From Datisca glomerata (taxonomy: Eukaryota > Streptophyta > Magnoliopsida > Cucurbitales > Datiscaceae), in contig QANY01005768.1 of assembly GCA_003255025.1 (NCBI GenBank), positions 570,805 to 634,804 of the forward strand: DNA of 64,000 nucleotides, written 5' to 3'. How positions within the stretch are numbered: position 1 is the first letter of the stretch; the number at the start of each line of letters is the position of its first letter. The notes beneath the pieces are model-generated. The model made no database searches, was not told where the DNA came from, and saw only the letters and a program-made list of their open reading frames with translations. This document shows positions 35,650 through 48,040 of the stretch, piece after piece. A program made the position numbers and the translations under genes.

Positions 35650-36015
35650 GTGGTGCTAGGGCTCAAGACCATTTGGAATGGGGAGTTGGATCATAAAGAA
35701 GAGTTTGTTCCTTTGTTTGAAGAGGAACAATCCTACCGTGACTCATTTGAGCTAGGAATGGCTAAATTGATTGTCCCAGGAAGAAAGCTAATGAGAGCAA
35801 AGGTCAAGAATAAATATCTTGGTTTAACAGAAGTTAGTCAAAATCTCACTTTTCTCTATCGTACTATGATTGCTAGATGGCATTCCAAGCTCCTTAATCT
35901 CATTCCTATCGAACGGGAATTAGAAGAAGTGCTAGGGAGGGTATGGAAAATGCATTCATATAATCTTTCAAGAAGTTATATAAATTGGATTGGCGCCTTA
36001 GACCATTTTGGGTGA
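35650..36015 (+). CDS. Unidentified 121-residue frame
   Basis: This open frame starts with GTG at 35650 (a first ATG at 35758 would leave 85 residues, starting MAKLIVPG) and ends at 36015. It is charged and mostly helical-looking: KEEFVPLFEEEQSYRD, then KNKYLGLTEVSQNLTF and IPIERELEEVLGRVW. I do not recognise the family. It may be a nuclear-derived exon or retroelement part. No ribosome binding site is expected in this context. Confidence 0.3.
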   Translation: MVLGLKTIWNGELDHKEEFVPLFEEEQSYRDSFELGMAKLIVPGRKLMRAKVKNKYLGLTEVSQNLTFLYRTMIARWHSKLLNLIPIERELEEVLGRVWKMHSYNLSRSYINWIGALDHFG

Positions 36016-36453
36016 CTTTTTCGTGCTTGTCCTTGGAAATAAGAGACAAATGTTCAGCCCATTTTTCTAAAGAAGAGATTGAAAAAGCGGTGTCCAATCT
36101 AGGGGAGATCTTACTCATAATAAGAAAAGGGCTTCTTTAGAAACCCAACAGTGAAGGGATTTGACTATCCTGCAGTTCGGGTTGTTTAACCTTGCAACCC
36201 CATTTTAGAAGTGCGTTTGAACTTGGTACTTATCCTTTCATTTAAGAAAGGCTCGAGAGACCTACTTGCCACGTGGCAAGAGGCCATTAGCCAAAAAATC
36301 GTGATAAGATCTCAAAAGAAAGAAGAGTCTTCAAATCTGGGTCTCCTATGATACTTGGCACGAACCCATGGGTCCTAAGGAAGATTGGAAGATAAATCCG
36401 ATCTCCACTCTCTCAAAGAAATATGAAGGCTAAAAACAGGATATATAAACCAC

Positions 36454-36642
36454 ATGCGCACAAGTTTTTTTTACAAACGACTTCACACTTGGAGCTTTGA
36501 AGAGGAACTCAAATGCTTGAAGGAGAAATATAGAGAAGCTCTCAGTAGGATAAGGAGGATATTAAGTCCCCAAGAACCCAAAGGACAAAGACAAGGTAGC
36601 AAGGCCTCGAAGACTGGAATTCTTGCATCTTCTTCTTTTTAA
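36454..36642 (+). CDS. Unidentified short coiled-coil-like frame
   Basis: FEEELKCLKEKYREALSRIR suggests a short coiled coil. It may belong to the adjacent retroelement debris. At about 36772-36790 a purine tract AAAAAGGGGGGA is followed by TTGTTGTGATC, which could be a polypurine tract and LTR start, but no partner was found. Confidence 0.2.
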   Translation: MRTSFFYKRLHTWSFEEELKCLKEKYREALSRIRRILSPQEPKGQRQGSKASKTGILASSSF

Positions 36643-36839
36643 AAATGTAAAGATCTCACTGGTCTTAGAATCAAATGTCTTCTCCTATGGTTTATGTATT
36701 TAACGAGAAAGTCGAGAGACTTCACAGTAGTGTGTAACCCACCACCATCTTAATAAAGACCCTAAAAAGGGGGGATTGTTGTGATCACTTTTCTTGTGTG
36801 AATCTTTATTTCAAACTCAAAATTAGCTTTCATGGGAAG

Positions 36840-39400
36840 AAAGCAAAAAGGATCCAGACATTGGAATCACCATGTACGACAAAGTTGACTTGCTAGAACC
36901 TCGAGCAACGACATTAGGATAGGACTGGGTCTAGGTTCCCCACTCTCTGAAGTCGAATTTTGAGCGGGCAAGTTCAATGGGACGGGCACTTCCGCACTAG
37001 GAGATCTTCGTATTATATCATCGGCCTCCCAGAATGGACGAAGCAAATTCTATATCTGAGAGACATTGAATAACGCTGGCATTTATGGTGCTGTCCGAGT
37101 CGCGCATGAGTCTTACCATAGGGACGCAAACATTTATAGGGGCGCTTCTGAGTAGTGGAGCTGGGTGACAAATACCCTACATTTGAAGAAAAAAACCCTT
37201 ATGGGACCTAAATAAAATAGCCAGCCTTCCTATTTACAGCCAAGTTTACGACGAGTACACTCCTTGGAATGAAGAGTTATACGGCTTCAATGAGATTTCG
37301 AAAGAGAAGTACCATTCGGAGTGTGTCCGGGAACTCTTCGTGAAGTACCAACACTTGGCGCTTCGTAATCAATATATAAAAGTGGACCATCACGTATGAG
37401 TGAACCATTTCTTCAAGGGTGAAATTGAGAGACAGGTCCCACAACGTAATAGAGCCAAGAAGAAAGGTATGTTAGACATGGCCTACTTCCATTCTACCAC
37501 AAGTCCAGCGGCATAATATGCTAGAGAAGAAGAAGTCATTGCTGCTGGTCTGGTTACCGAAGCCCGACTCCGGAATTCTCAAGTGAGACGACTTAGCCGC
37601 ATTCTTGGCTCTCTGGTTGAGCCGCTTTGTCCTTCCGAACAACCACAGCAATGTCATTCACCCGGAAACATTTGTCATGGCCGGGTTCTTGGTGCGGGGA
37701 AAGACAGTAACCATAGCTCCAGCCATCCTTGAAAGTGGTTCCAGGCCAGTGCAATGCGGAATTCCCGTCCACTACTTCTATGCATGGCTAGACTAGTCTT
37801 TTCCTAAGCTGTATATGAGATTACCGCTTTCGCACCTGGGAAAGCTGAAAGATTATGTCCCGGAGATGCTTGCAATTGAGAACATTGAAGCCGGGAAGTT
37901 CGATGCGAAGATAGCCAGCCTCTTTATTTGTCATCCGATGAGATTCACGTGGCGGCCCTACAAGCATGGTATTTAAGAGATGCCCTAAATCTTGTATGAT
38001 TAGTCAACAAGGTCGATGAAAAGGGCCCTTGCTACTTATTGTTGTTGTGAAAATGCATCAAAGAGAGTCCCTGGTCTCCATGCGATGCGACATTCTGACG
38101 TTACGACAGGGCAACGTGCGTCGGGAAGAACCGTCAAATCCCCCCGGTTTGGAAGAAATTTTTTTTTTGCCTAATTCATTCTGGCAGCCGGTCACGACGT
38201 CAAGAGCTTCATCTTTAACCTTTCGGAACTGGCGGGGTACTGAACGCATATGATGAGAAAGGTCACCGGGGTTGCTTTTGTGATAATGCCGGATGACAGA
38301 GAGAGCAAGATGGTCTTGGAGTATGTCTAATCGTGGCATCAACTAACGTTTTCTTACTTCTCGCAAGGAATCAACAAGCTGTTGACATTCAAAGAGCAGC
38401 CACTGCCTGATCAAGAAAGAGTTGAGAGTCGAAGTCCTCCTCCTCTTGAACCCACATATGGACCCTTTCCTGAGTAAGGGCAGCCACCTAGATCATCGCA
38501 ACATTAGAAAGGTCACCAGCCCATGCAGAAGCAAACCCGAACCATGAAAAGAAAGGGAGGTTCAGCACCCGTCAGCCAGCATGCATCCCCCATTAGGGAG
38601 AGGGAGGAAAGAAGAAGTCTCATCATTTCTTCAGCATCGTCCTCGGCTCAACGGATGGTGACTCGAAGTATGAGGGCACGCCAAACTCAACCGGCTCACT
38701 CACCTTCAAGTTCAAGAGTCGTAAGCTAAAACGGCAGCATCAAAGTTTATAGCTTCAGCTCCACCGGCTACACAGGAATCACCAGCATCATGAGCACCAT
38801 CTGCAGCACTCAAGGCACCTGGAGGAAGAGCAGGCTGCCTCGAAGAAAGGGTCCAGCTGAAGGTTTATGAAGGCCGAACAAACAAAGACCCAGATTAAAA
38901 ACCTCTTGAGGGAGGAAAGAGAGGTGAGGCCAAGATTTGAGATGATCCCGACGACTATCTACCTGAAGAAGTTGTTAGTAGCTACATCGCGAGTCTCTTC
39001 CCTTCGGAAGCACAGCATAAATACCGCCATTCTAAAAAAAGTAGAGGAAGAGATGGCTATCTATGAGAGGGCCGTAAAGGACTCTCTTGAGACCACTTTC
39101 GGGAGGCCAGTACAGGCTCTCTTTAGAATTTATACTGGTATACTTCTTTTCGAATGCAATCCATTCATATTTCATTATTTTTTTCTTGCCTGAACTTTGC
39201 TTTTCTTTGCAATACAAAACCGAAGATGGAGGAGAAGGAAGCTCCAGCGGACCCCAAGGATAAGGAGAAAGGAAAAGCAGCCGGTCGAATCTCTTTCATC
39301 CGACAAAGAAATTATCTCCGCACTTCATCATGGGATGAGGGGCAACTAGAATACCGACACTCCTCCTTCTCCTCCCGAGTCACTTCCGACTTATAGCAGG
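36840..39400 (+). pseudogene. Plant mobile domain (PMD) transposon-type polyprotein, broken
   Basis: The forward strand in several frames reads SLPIYSQVYDEYTPWNEELY (37220-37280), FVKYQHLALRNQYIKVDHH, TFVMAGFLVRGKTVTIAPAI and GIPVHYFYAWLD (37660-37800), then FICHPMRFTWRP. This is the plant mobile domain found in MAIL/MAIN-like proteins and Ty3/gypsy-type elements. After it come low-complexity, S/R- and K/E-rich parts (38523-38729; 39154-39300). Stops and shifts are frequent. Its origin is nuclear; in this window it is an inserted relic. Confidence 0.75.
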
Positions 39401-40059
39401 CTACTGTCATCCCACCTTTGGCAGCGATCCTTCGAATTTGACTACCAGTCCAAGCTGAAGAAGCTCAAGAATAGGTCCCCCCTTACGCAATAGGGGTCGG
39501 GGCACCGATCATGTCAAAAGCCTCCTGCCGAGCAAATTACTGAAGTTGGTTCTGAGTCAGCTGGTGATCCAGAAAAGGCTACTGAATAGAGTGTCGAAGG
39601 AACACAACCTACCGAATGTGTTCCAGAGTCCATGGGTAAAGAAGTTGAAGAGACGGTTTAGTCGCAGCCGAACCGACTAAGATCACAGGGAGCTATCCCC
39701 ACAGCCGCTAAAGGTAGCTAGAGCCAGGTTTTTTTCGAGGTTCTTTCTTCCCTACTTCTGCTGCCAAAGCCTTACGTTATAGGGGGCGAGTCGGGTGAGA
39801 GAGAGAAATTCCTCCTTCTCACTCGGCTTGTGCGAGTCACTGCCACTCCGTGCGCCATAAACACCACCCCCAATTTATACCGCATTCATCTTTTAGCAAA
39901 GTTGCATTGTGTTTTTTTTCATTTGTGTTGGGGATCGTAAAGTGATTTAGTAAGTGAGATGTATAACCATAAGTGAAATGGAACAAGTTTCGATTGAGTT
40001 AATGATCAGTGGCTTGCTTGCTTGCCCCCCTTAAACAAAGGCACATCACTTAGACTGCA
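39401..40059. other. No recognised gene
   Basis: This is probably the tail of the PMD element and spacer; nothing is supported. Confidence 0.35.
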
Positions 40060-40320
40060 AGCAAAGCTCCTCAATACCTATGGGCTGAAGCGTTTCATAA
40101 AGAAGTGCATATTCATTATTGACGTCGACTATTGCTGGTGACTCCCTTCATCAAAAGCTTTTTCAAAAGATTCCAGACTCTTCCTATTTCAAAGCCTTTG
40201 GATGTCTCTGTTTTCCTCATATTGATGCTTCACAAAAAAACAACTTTTCTCAAAAGAAAATTGTTGGAGTCTATCTTTGTTGGATATAGTGAAGAACATA
40301 AAGATAAAGGGCAGTTTTGA
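40060..40320 (+). pseudogene. Ty1/copia integrase-RT linker fragment
   Basis: PQYLWAEAFHKEVHIHY, then pieces reading SYFKAFGCLCFPHID in another frame and GVYLCWI are the end of the copia integrase region (YLWAEAV... and F KVFGC...C). One stop and one shift occur. No LTR is attached. Confidence 0.7.
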
Positions 40321-40442
40321 CCGGTTTGATGAAAGTCGATTTTTCTCTTCTATTCTAGGATTTTCAGATTCGGCTAAAATTTTGGGGGAGAATCTTGAGT
40401 AGCAGCAGCTGAAAGCCATTCATTAATTTCATCGATTACAAT

Positions 40443-40770
40443 AGAAAAATCTTCTACTCAGGAGGGGAGGTAAGAGCGCTTTCTTACAGCGCCCTTACAA
40501 AAATGAGTGAGAATTCATCAAGCTCTTACCGTACCGCAGTCTCGCCTATTCCTGTTTGAGGGAGTGGTGGCTGTGAAAGAAGAATGAATGCCTGTTGTCG
40601 TGCCTTCGCTCTCCGTGGTTGGTAAGTCCCTCTGTAGTGCTGGCTCTCTTTGTCGTGCCACCTCTTCTCTAGCAAGGAGTATAAGCCCATAATACTCAAA
40701 CTGGACCGAACAAGATCACAAAGCTACTAGCAGTAGATTGAATGAGTGGAACGTTGTACCACCGATACAG
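40443..40770. repeat. Inverted repeat arm (partner 1-340)
   Basis: This is the reverse complement of the first 340 bases. It keeps CG at several sites (for example the GTACCACCGATACAG end) where the other arm has TG/CA, and the reverse elsewhere. Confidence 0.85.
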
Positions 40771-43700
40771 CCTTGTACAGCTACTAGTGTAGACATTCTA
40801 GGCAAAGAAGCTCGGACTTCTGTTTCCGCCCGCGGATGATGATTCCTCGTATCCTCTTTCCGCTGATAAAGGAAGGTCCAAGGCCAAGGAGAGATAGAGG
40901 TAGGGCAATCAATCCATTCACTGGTACCGATGGGCACAAATCTTCCAACTGTGACTTCGAAGGGACAAGGGATGCTATCTTCTTCTCTGATCTCGAGTGA
41001 TGATGCGGGGATTCGGTAAACCGGTAGGGGGTTCTTAAGAAGGGGTTGGATGATCGAGTGAGATTCTATAATGAATGGTTGTGCCACTACCCAGAAGGGA
41101 CGATGACCAGCTACGCTATATACGTATCAACTCATCGAGTGACCTGCTAACCTTATAATAGTGAAGGAGGGGCCTAGTATTGATGATGGCGAGAGGAAAG
41201 GGTGAAAGTCGTATCAATCCATCCTTGCTAGGCGATACTTATCCCTAAATCATTTATGCCAATGTTTCAGAGGAAAACCAGATGTGAAAGGTCGAGACAA
41301 TCAATTGAATCACTGAGTTAGTTTAACTGAAGAGCAACTAGGCGCGAATGAAACAATGAGTTCCGTGGCATTAGAGGGAAGGACGGAAGGAGGGAAAGAC
41401 CAACCTTCTACTCCTTCGAATCAATGGGTTACAAGTATTAAAGAGTTGGCGTTGGATATGGGTTTTTTTAGATGTTCCAACTAGTGGATCGAATCCTTCT
41501 TTCTCTCTTCCAACCTTGCTCAAAAATGTCGATCTTATTCCACAACTCGGGTCGATATGTTTGGGAGTCATGGTCACATCATGAATTTTTCTACCTGTCG
41601 CGCTCGCGTCATTCACTGGCCAGTCGAGAGGATAGTACATTTCAACTCACATGCTTCCCAAACCAAGACTCGAGGGCAAGAGCGTGACTGCTAAATTGAC
41701 TAGATTTGGATCATCCAGAACTACATCTAAATCTCTGACTATGGTGGCTAGGACTCTATTCGGATCACGATTTCAAAATGCCTGGATCACTCTTCCGGGC
41801 AGGATCGAGCCTTTCAATAGTGCATCATATGTAGTAGTAGCGAGGAGTTCCTTCCCAAACTGAGAAGCTTGAGCAAGAAAATCATTCCCCCATACACATA
41901 GAGACGCCTAGAGCTTTGCCTCTGGCTTTGCCCCCTTATCTACTATGGGTGAATCTCTTTGATCCAGAATTGACCGATCTCTAAAAAAAAGGCTTTGCTG
42001 CTGCTAGCTCCGCCACCGAGCCAACTTAAACTGCTGCCATAGGTCCTTCTCTATCTCGGTCCTCACCCTCCACCGGAACTCCTGTGGGTTAGAGAGAGGG
42101 AATGTCTTATGGTTCTGCTCCCTCTGGTTCTGGAACTGTAAAAGGGTTAGGGGCAATCACTTTTTAGATAATGGCTTGTCATTCTGTAGCCTTTCCCTTG
42201 ACAACCGAGCATGCCTAAGGACGATGTAGAAAAGAAAAATTCTAGGATTGAGATCTGAGCAGGAATTTCTCCCAGGTGAGTGGCTACGTTTTAGGGTGGT
42301 CATTTTTTGCTTGGTCGAGCAGCTGCCCTTGGCAAGGAAGGAAAGGTGTTCTATAGCATCTGGGGCTGAGGCCCTGTTCTGGTTACTACAATTAGTGTAG
42401 CACCTTTCTTTTCATGGCGGACTTCGGAGAGTACCGCTGCTATTGTGTGAGTCAAATCCTGGTATCTTTCTACAATCACCTTTGTGGCTCCTGTTGTTGC
42501 AGAGCCTCTGTACTGTTGCTTTGACCCTGCCCGGTAACGGGTCCTTTAATATTCTCAGGTTTCGATTGTCGACAAAAACACCAGCTAAGTTCTTTTTTCC
42601 TTCCTCTAGGCAATAAGTTTTTCAAAGTCCAACAGGCATTAGTACCATACCCGTGGTACCTGTGGAATAAGCTGTATGTGTTTGGGTGAAAGTTCGTGGG
42701 TTTGGTGTAGTGAAAGAGAAAAAGTAGCATCAATTTCTGAACAGGGCAAGCATACCTAGGAAATCGAGTTTGGGATCCTATTCATCCAGCGGAAGCAATG
42801 GCTAGGGCATCGACAATAACATATAATTTTCCCATAGCCAGGGTCCAGAGGTTTGTCGTAGCTTCTGCGGCTACAACATGGGCATAGCTAGGTGCTGGCT
42901 TAAGTACTGGTGAAAGTACCTGAACCAGTGGTGACATTGGCAGGAGAGGTTCCAGCACTTGTAGGTAAGGGCAAAGTCATCATAAGTGGTTGACTGGGCC
43001 TAGGAACAGCCATCAGTCGGGGCCCGCGAGATTTTAAGGAAAATTCAACGTTTTTCGCTCGTCTTTCATGCGTGCCTGTATGAATTGCATAAGTCATTTT
43101 GTTTTGGCAGCGGAGAAGTACAGAAGTGAACAATGTGTTAGTAGTTAGTTGTGCAAAGCGTTTTTGACAAGACTTAGTCAACTCACTACTTTCACCTGCT
43201 TCCGGTGAGAACTACCACTCTCTTATGAATGGGAGGGTAGAGTACGAAGACATAGGGGTTGGCCAGCGAAGGTGCTTTATTTAGTACCAGATATACGTAT
43301 TTCGAATTCTTTTCAGGGCAGTTTAAAGGCACGAGAGATAAGGAAAACTGAAAAGCTTCTCTAACCAGAATAGGAATTCGATCAATCGCTATCAATGCTA
43401 GGAGGCAATTCATGGGAACAAGACACATTTTCCGAGAAGAGCAAAGTGAGGTATGGATAGATGAATGGGTTTAATTTAAGGGAAGAATTTACAATTTCTA
43501 AGGCTTCGTTTTTCTCGGACAAGCAGCTAGGGAAGCATTTATTCCCAAGCGGTAGGGCTTGGAGTTCAGATTGATGCCTTAGTCTACTCTGAGATAGAAA
43601 TAGACTAATAATGGAAAAAGATATGCTCTTGAACCTCAACAGTAAGTTTATCAGGTACTATTGGTAGGGACGGGAGATAAAACTGTCAGTGATGGGAAAG

Positions 43701-46147
43701 CGATAAGAAGCCTGAAAGTGATTCTGACACAAGAGACAATGACATAGAGGGAGTTCGATCAGGAATAGATAGAAAAAAGGCTGCTAGGCTCCTTTCTTTC
43801 TCATGGGAGGGGTTTACATCCAACCCTTATCGATACCCCTCTCTAGAATAAAAAAGTGAGTCGGGTTTCGATCCGGTTCCGAAATGAGTTGATGTTACCA
43901 ATGACTCGATACCCTACTGCTACCGAATGAAGTTCGTCCTTCCCCCCTTTCTTTCCCTATAAAAAAGTGCAGGCCCTCGTAGATAGATGTCCCATATAGC
44001 CCCTCCTCCCCAGGGTCGGGAAACTCTCTTCCATGGGAATGGCAAGTCTCGGACAAGCTCATATTGGTTGAGTATGCTCTTTCCATAGGCGACTTTTCAG
44101 AAGGTCTTCAAGGTAGATATGCTCTTCTTCTCAGAAAGACCATACTTTTTTTTTGTCAGGTGGCACAGAAGGGAGAGTTGGCCGGTTGAAAGAATGGTTG
44201 CATGTGACTGAGTCGGGAGAGGGGGCCGAAGAGATCCACAACTTGAACTTTGATCTTCGACTTGCACTTTCACTGTGGATCGTCAAAAAGGTAGTTTTCC
44301 TGCTTGTAGAAAGCCCTTTTCGACAATCTGCTTCATGAATGTGATGGATTAATAAAAAAAACCTGATGTACTCTTTCAATAGATCATAAGAAAGCCTGCT
44401 TGTTGCTAGCCTTACAATCATTCATCAACTTCAAGGCGAGTTCGAAAGCTTGACAATTGACTTTGGAGAGCCCTTCTTGTTGGGCTTAGCTCTTCCATAA
44501 AAGCAGAGTAGAAAGTCTAGTAGTCTACTAGGAGCAAAGAGGAGCTCGCCAAGCGGAGGAGCCGGGCTCAACTACTTAACTAGTCTGGAGCAATCTCCCT
44601 ATGCTATGATCCTGTCTCGAGGTAAGTCTGCTATCTTCGCCTCATTGTCTGCCTTTACTTAGTCTTTCTTTCATTGACAAGAGAACTGAAATCCTTCCCT
44701 TAGGGTTTTTTCATCGGAAAGATCACAAATAATTCATCCACTGAGGGACTTACTTTCACGAGAAGGCTGTTTTTTTAGCGTTTAATGGCCTGTTTATGAG
44801 TCGGTTGTCAAACCTACTACTATACGAACAGTCCTCTCCATTGCTCTAGGCCAAGGCTGGCAAATGAAAACCACTTTATGTTAACAACACCTTTGACTTA
44901 CGACATTCATGAAAATGGATGAGGTGCACCTGGCAGACGGGAATAACAAGACTCTATGGCTTAACAAGTTCCTTCCCCACCAAAACCCTTAATCGGGCCT
45001 CGACAGGGTGAGAGTAGTTAGGTCGAAATGAGTGTCTCCTTTGCGAGGAGGTTTCCTTGCTTTCGCGTGAAGATTAAGGACCTGCAGACGGCTGAATTAG
45101 CGTATGTTAAGAAGGATTTATATGAGGTGGGGGGGCGTGCGTGAGCGTCCCTCTCCTTCTACTGCTATGAGTGCTTACTATCTTCTGAATGTTTCTGCCC
45201 TTCTTCTACCGCGTATGGTGCTGGTAGGCCATCATATGTGTGTGGTGCGGCTCTAGTTTGGGAACTGATGCCGGCTTAGTCAGTCTGAAGCTTCCCTCAG
45301 CTCTTGTTTAGGTGTGATGAGCTACCTGGACATTATATCTAATCTCGTAGTGGACATGCAACTGTTTGCTTCAAAAGAGTCTTGCTTGCGGTTCGTGACC
45401 TAAGCGATCGCGGATTTTTAATATAGCTGTGAAAGGTATGCCCAATACCTAAGGTCTCTCATTCCAGTTTCCAAGAGGTGTCCAACCAGAAAGAAAGAGA
45501 CTGGTCATCCCTTAAGAGATGCCTAAAGGACACAAAACCAAAACAAGAGATAGAGCTGGAGTTAAAGATGGCACGGTTCTAGCTTTCCTAGTTTGATCAG
45601 GTGGTAGCTGTCGGGGTACTAGTAACTAGCGTGTGGTGCCTCTCTCTTCTTCTCTAACGGTTGTTAGTCTGCGTGGCATTAAATAGTGGTTCCTCGGTTG
45701 CCTTCAGGTCTTGGTTCCTTTTAGACGTGCAGATGGATCCTATCTCCTTCCTTCTTTTGTTCTGGTTCCCGTGCGTGTAGGAGGTCATTTTTTAGTGTTG
45801 GGTTTGTTATCAAAGCAAGGGGAGTGTGCTTTTGTGCTCTTTCTACGGCCCGTTATGCTTTTCTCGGCTCCGCATGCTTGCTTTCACTCTATCAACAACA
45901 TTTTTGGTGTCAAGACCAGTAGCAGCAGCATCATTAGTTAAGGCTTCTTCTGATAGAGATATATGTGGAGCGGTTCCAGTCCCTTTTGGGAAGGACTGAC
46001 GCCGGCTTCAGTCAGCAGAGTGACCCTCCACTCAGCCATGTAAAACACGACTTCGTATACCCCTAATTCTGCTATTAGTGTGACTTATGGGGGCTCCTCA
46101 TGGAAAGCTTTGCGGTTAATAATCAAATAAGTAATCCAATCTCCCTC
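40771..46147. other. Long stretch without recognised genes
   Basis: Open frames of 60-123 codons occur on both strands (for example minus 41087-40716 and 41640-41371, minus 43181-42900, plus 45711-45941). None matches a family I know. Two related pieces (GATGCCGGCTTAGTCAG at about 45268 and GACGCCGGCTTCAGTCAG near 46000) hint at an internal repeat. Confidence 0.4.
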
Positions 46148-46218
46148 ACGCTCTTTAGTTCATCTCGGTAGAACAAGGAAAAAGCCTATGTGGTGGGTTC
46201 GACTCCCAGAGGAGCGCA
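46148..46218 (+). tRNA. tRNA-like sequence, possibly trnW-derived, decayed
   Basis: ACGCTCTTTAGTTCATCTCG with GTAGAAC forms a D arm, TGGGTTCGACTCCCA a T arm, and GGAGCGC pairs back with the start. The anticodon arm (around AAGGAAAAAGCC) does not form a clear five-pair stem, so identity cannot be read. The first half resembles plastid-type trnW. Confidence 0.45.
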
Positions 46219-46736
46219 CATTAATTACCAATCAGTTGTTTTTCATTCAAGGAAGGGCATGATTTAATATACTATGACGCGGTCCTGATTGAACGAATCA
46301 ACTATTTCATTTCATAGTCAATTTATCGGCGATATGACATCTATTTTAAAAGTGCGAGAGATTGCTGGGGTCACATTTTGTCTTCTTTGAAAGATGGGAA
46401 CGGAGGATCAACTCAATAATCATGGATAATGGTTCTGCGGCCTGTAACACATGGTTATCAAGCCGTGAAGGCCCCTTATTATAAATTTACTGATTTACAA
46501 ACCTACCGTAGGCCCTATGGGGAAGTAAGCAATAGCGAAAAGAGAGGGAAATGCGCTAAAGCAATGAGCTAGTAAGAGAGAGCGCACCTAAGAATCAGTT
46601 TTTTCGTAATATAAGGAAGTTCCTGGTCTTGCAATTACAAATTCAGGGGGCAGCTAAACACATTAGAAACAATCCGAAGCGGGGGCTAGAAAGGGCAAAA
46701 ACACTACTTTAGACTCTCAAGTTAACAATCAAAAAG
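46219..46736. other. No recognised gene
   Basis: Nothing is supported. Confidence 0.4.
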
Positions 46737-46826
46737 AAAAATAAGGAATGAAAGAAAAAAGACTCTCTCGCGCCCCATTGGCCCCATACCAATGGGGCGC
46801 TTCGCTCATTTTTATTCCTTATTTTT
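46737..46826. terminator. Nested perfect hairpins (RNA end or stability element)
   Basis: The inner stem is 46770-46781 GCGCCCCATTGG with 46789-46800 CCAATGGGGCGC: 12 perfect pairs and a 7-base loop. The outer stem is 46737-46749 AAAAATAAGGAAT with 46814-46826 ATTCCTTATTTTT: 13 perfect pairs. Such stem-loops define 3' ends of plant mitochondrial transcripts. No gene directly upstream is recognised. Confidence 0.7.
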
Positions 46827-46955
46827 GCCTCTATTAGGGCACTTAGCTCACTCCAAGCAAAACTACCTAGCCCGCCAAGAACCACCTAGCTCACTAAAAA
46901 GCAAAAAAATAAGAAGGCTAACGTGCTTGCCCACGACAAATAGAAAAAGAGAAAA

Positions 46956-47150
46956 ATGAGACCTCTACTTACCAAATTGACTTCCAGTGCTAACCAAGTA
47001 AAACAGTTCTTTTGGCAGCATAGTGATGATTCATATATTGCAAAACGGACATATTCGGAGAGACCTAAATGGGCTAAAGTAAAGAAAGGAAGTGTATCAG
47101 CTAGGAATTTCCCCAGGATAAGGAGTCGGTGGCAAAAAAAATCGGAATAG
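46956..47150 (+). CDS. Unidentified small basic frame
   Basis: This 64-residue basic frame (FFWQHSDDSYIAKRTYSERP) follows the nested hairpin by 130 bases. The family is unknown and it may be chance. Confidence 0.2.
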   Translation: MRPLLTKLTSSANQVKQFFWQHSDDSYIAKRTYSERPKWAKVKKGSVSARNFPRIRSRWQKKSE

Positions 47151-48040
47151 CCCTGCCCACCTTATGAAAGAAGCCTCACCATCAGTCTTTGCTCTCTCTG
47201 GATCAGCAAGTCAGTCAGTCTCTCCCAGTAGTGGAGTAGTCCCACCCAGTAATAGCATAGTTCCAGTAGTGGGTCATCCATCATAGTAAAGGAAAGGCGC
47301 GCAAATGATTTTCAGCAGGAATAGCAGACCGTGAAAGCAAAAGCACTTGCTCGGTCTGGGTAATCCCTTTTCCCCGATCGCTTCGATACGATAGCAAGGT
47401 AGGGTTCTTCACTCGATATGATTCACCCGGTACCTAGTATTGGTAGTAGCATCACTCTTTTTACCTTCCCTCTGTATGAGTTGAGAGGCTGAGGAGAAGT
47501 CTACTAACTCTAGGGCTACTCCACCTGACAATTCATGTCTTCTTTCAATAATGCTTTGTTGGTCACCGCTGCGAGAAAAAGCTTAGCGCACTAAGAGTAG
47601 AAAGCATATAAGACAAAATGGTTCAAGCTCAGCTTATCAAACTACCACACCAGGGAAGATCTCCCTTCGCCTATAGGATGAAGTGAATGTATGTAAAGAG
47701 AAACGCTAGTTGAGGATCGAGAGGGGAAATACGAATTCTCGAATGAGAAGGGGGGTCATTTTCGTGCCATAGAAGCTTAAAAAATAGCCTATACATCGAT
47801 TTACTTCGTTAAATGGGGGACTCTATCCCGTCACTTCCAGGTAAGGTAACCCGACAAGGAGCTTCAGCGGCCAGTCTTTCCCGTTAAAGAAATTTTCCTT
47901 AAAGTCCTAGTGTTGAATAAGGAAAAATGATTATTTATAAATCCATGTCTTAATATAGTGCATAAAAGAAAATCAGACGCAAACTTGAATCCCCATTTTT
48001 GGACCCTAGGGGTGCCTGTCTAATCCCAATCCTAATAAGT
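47151..48040. other. No recognised gene
   Basis: Nothing is supported. Confidence 0.4.

Noticed and set aside
43850..43890. Possible tRNA T arm (TTTCGATCCGGTTCCG)
   Set aside because: No acceptor or anticodon arm can be formed around it.
45711..45941. Hydrophobic 76-codon frame as a membrane protein gene
   Set aside because: No family match and no supporting context; composition could give this by chance.
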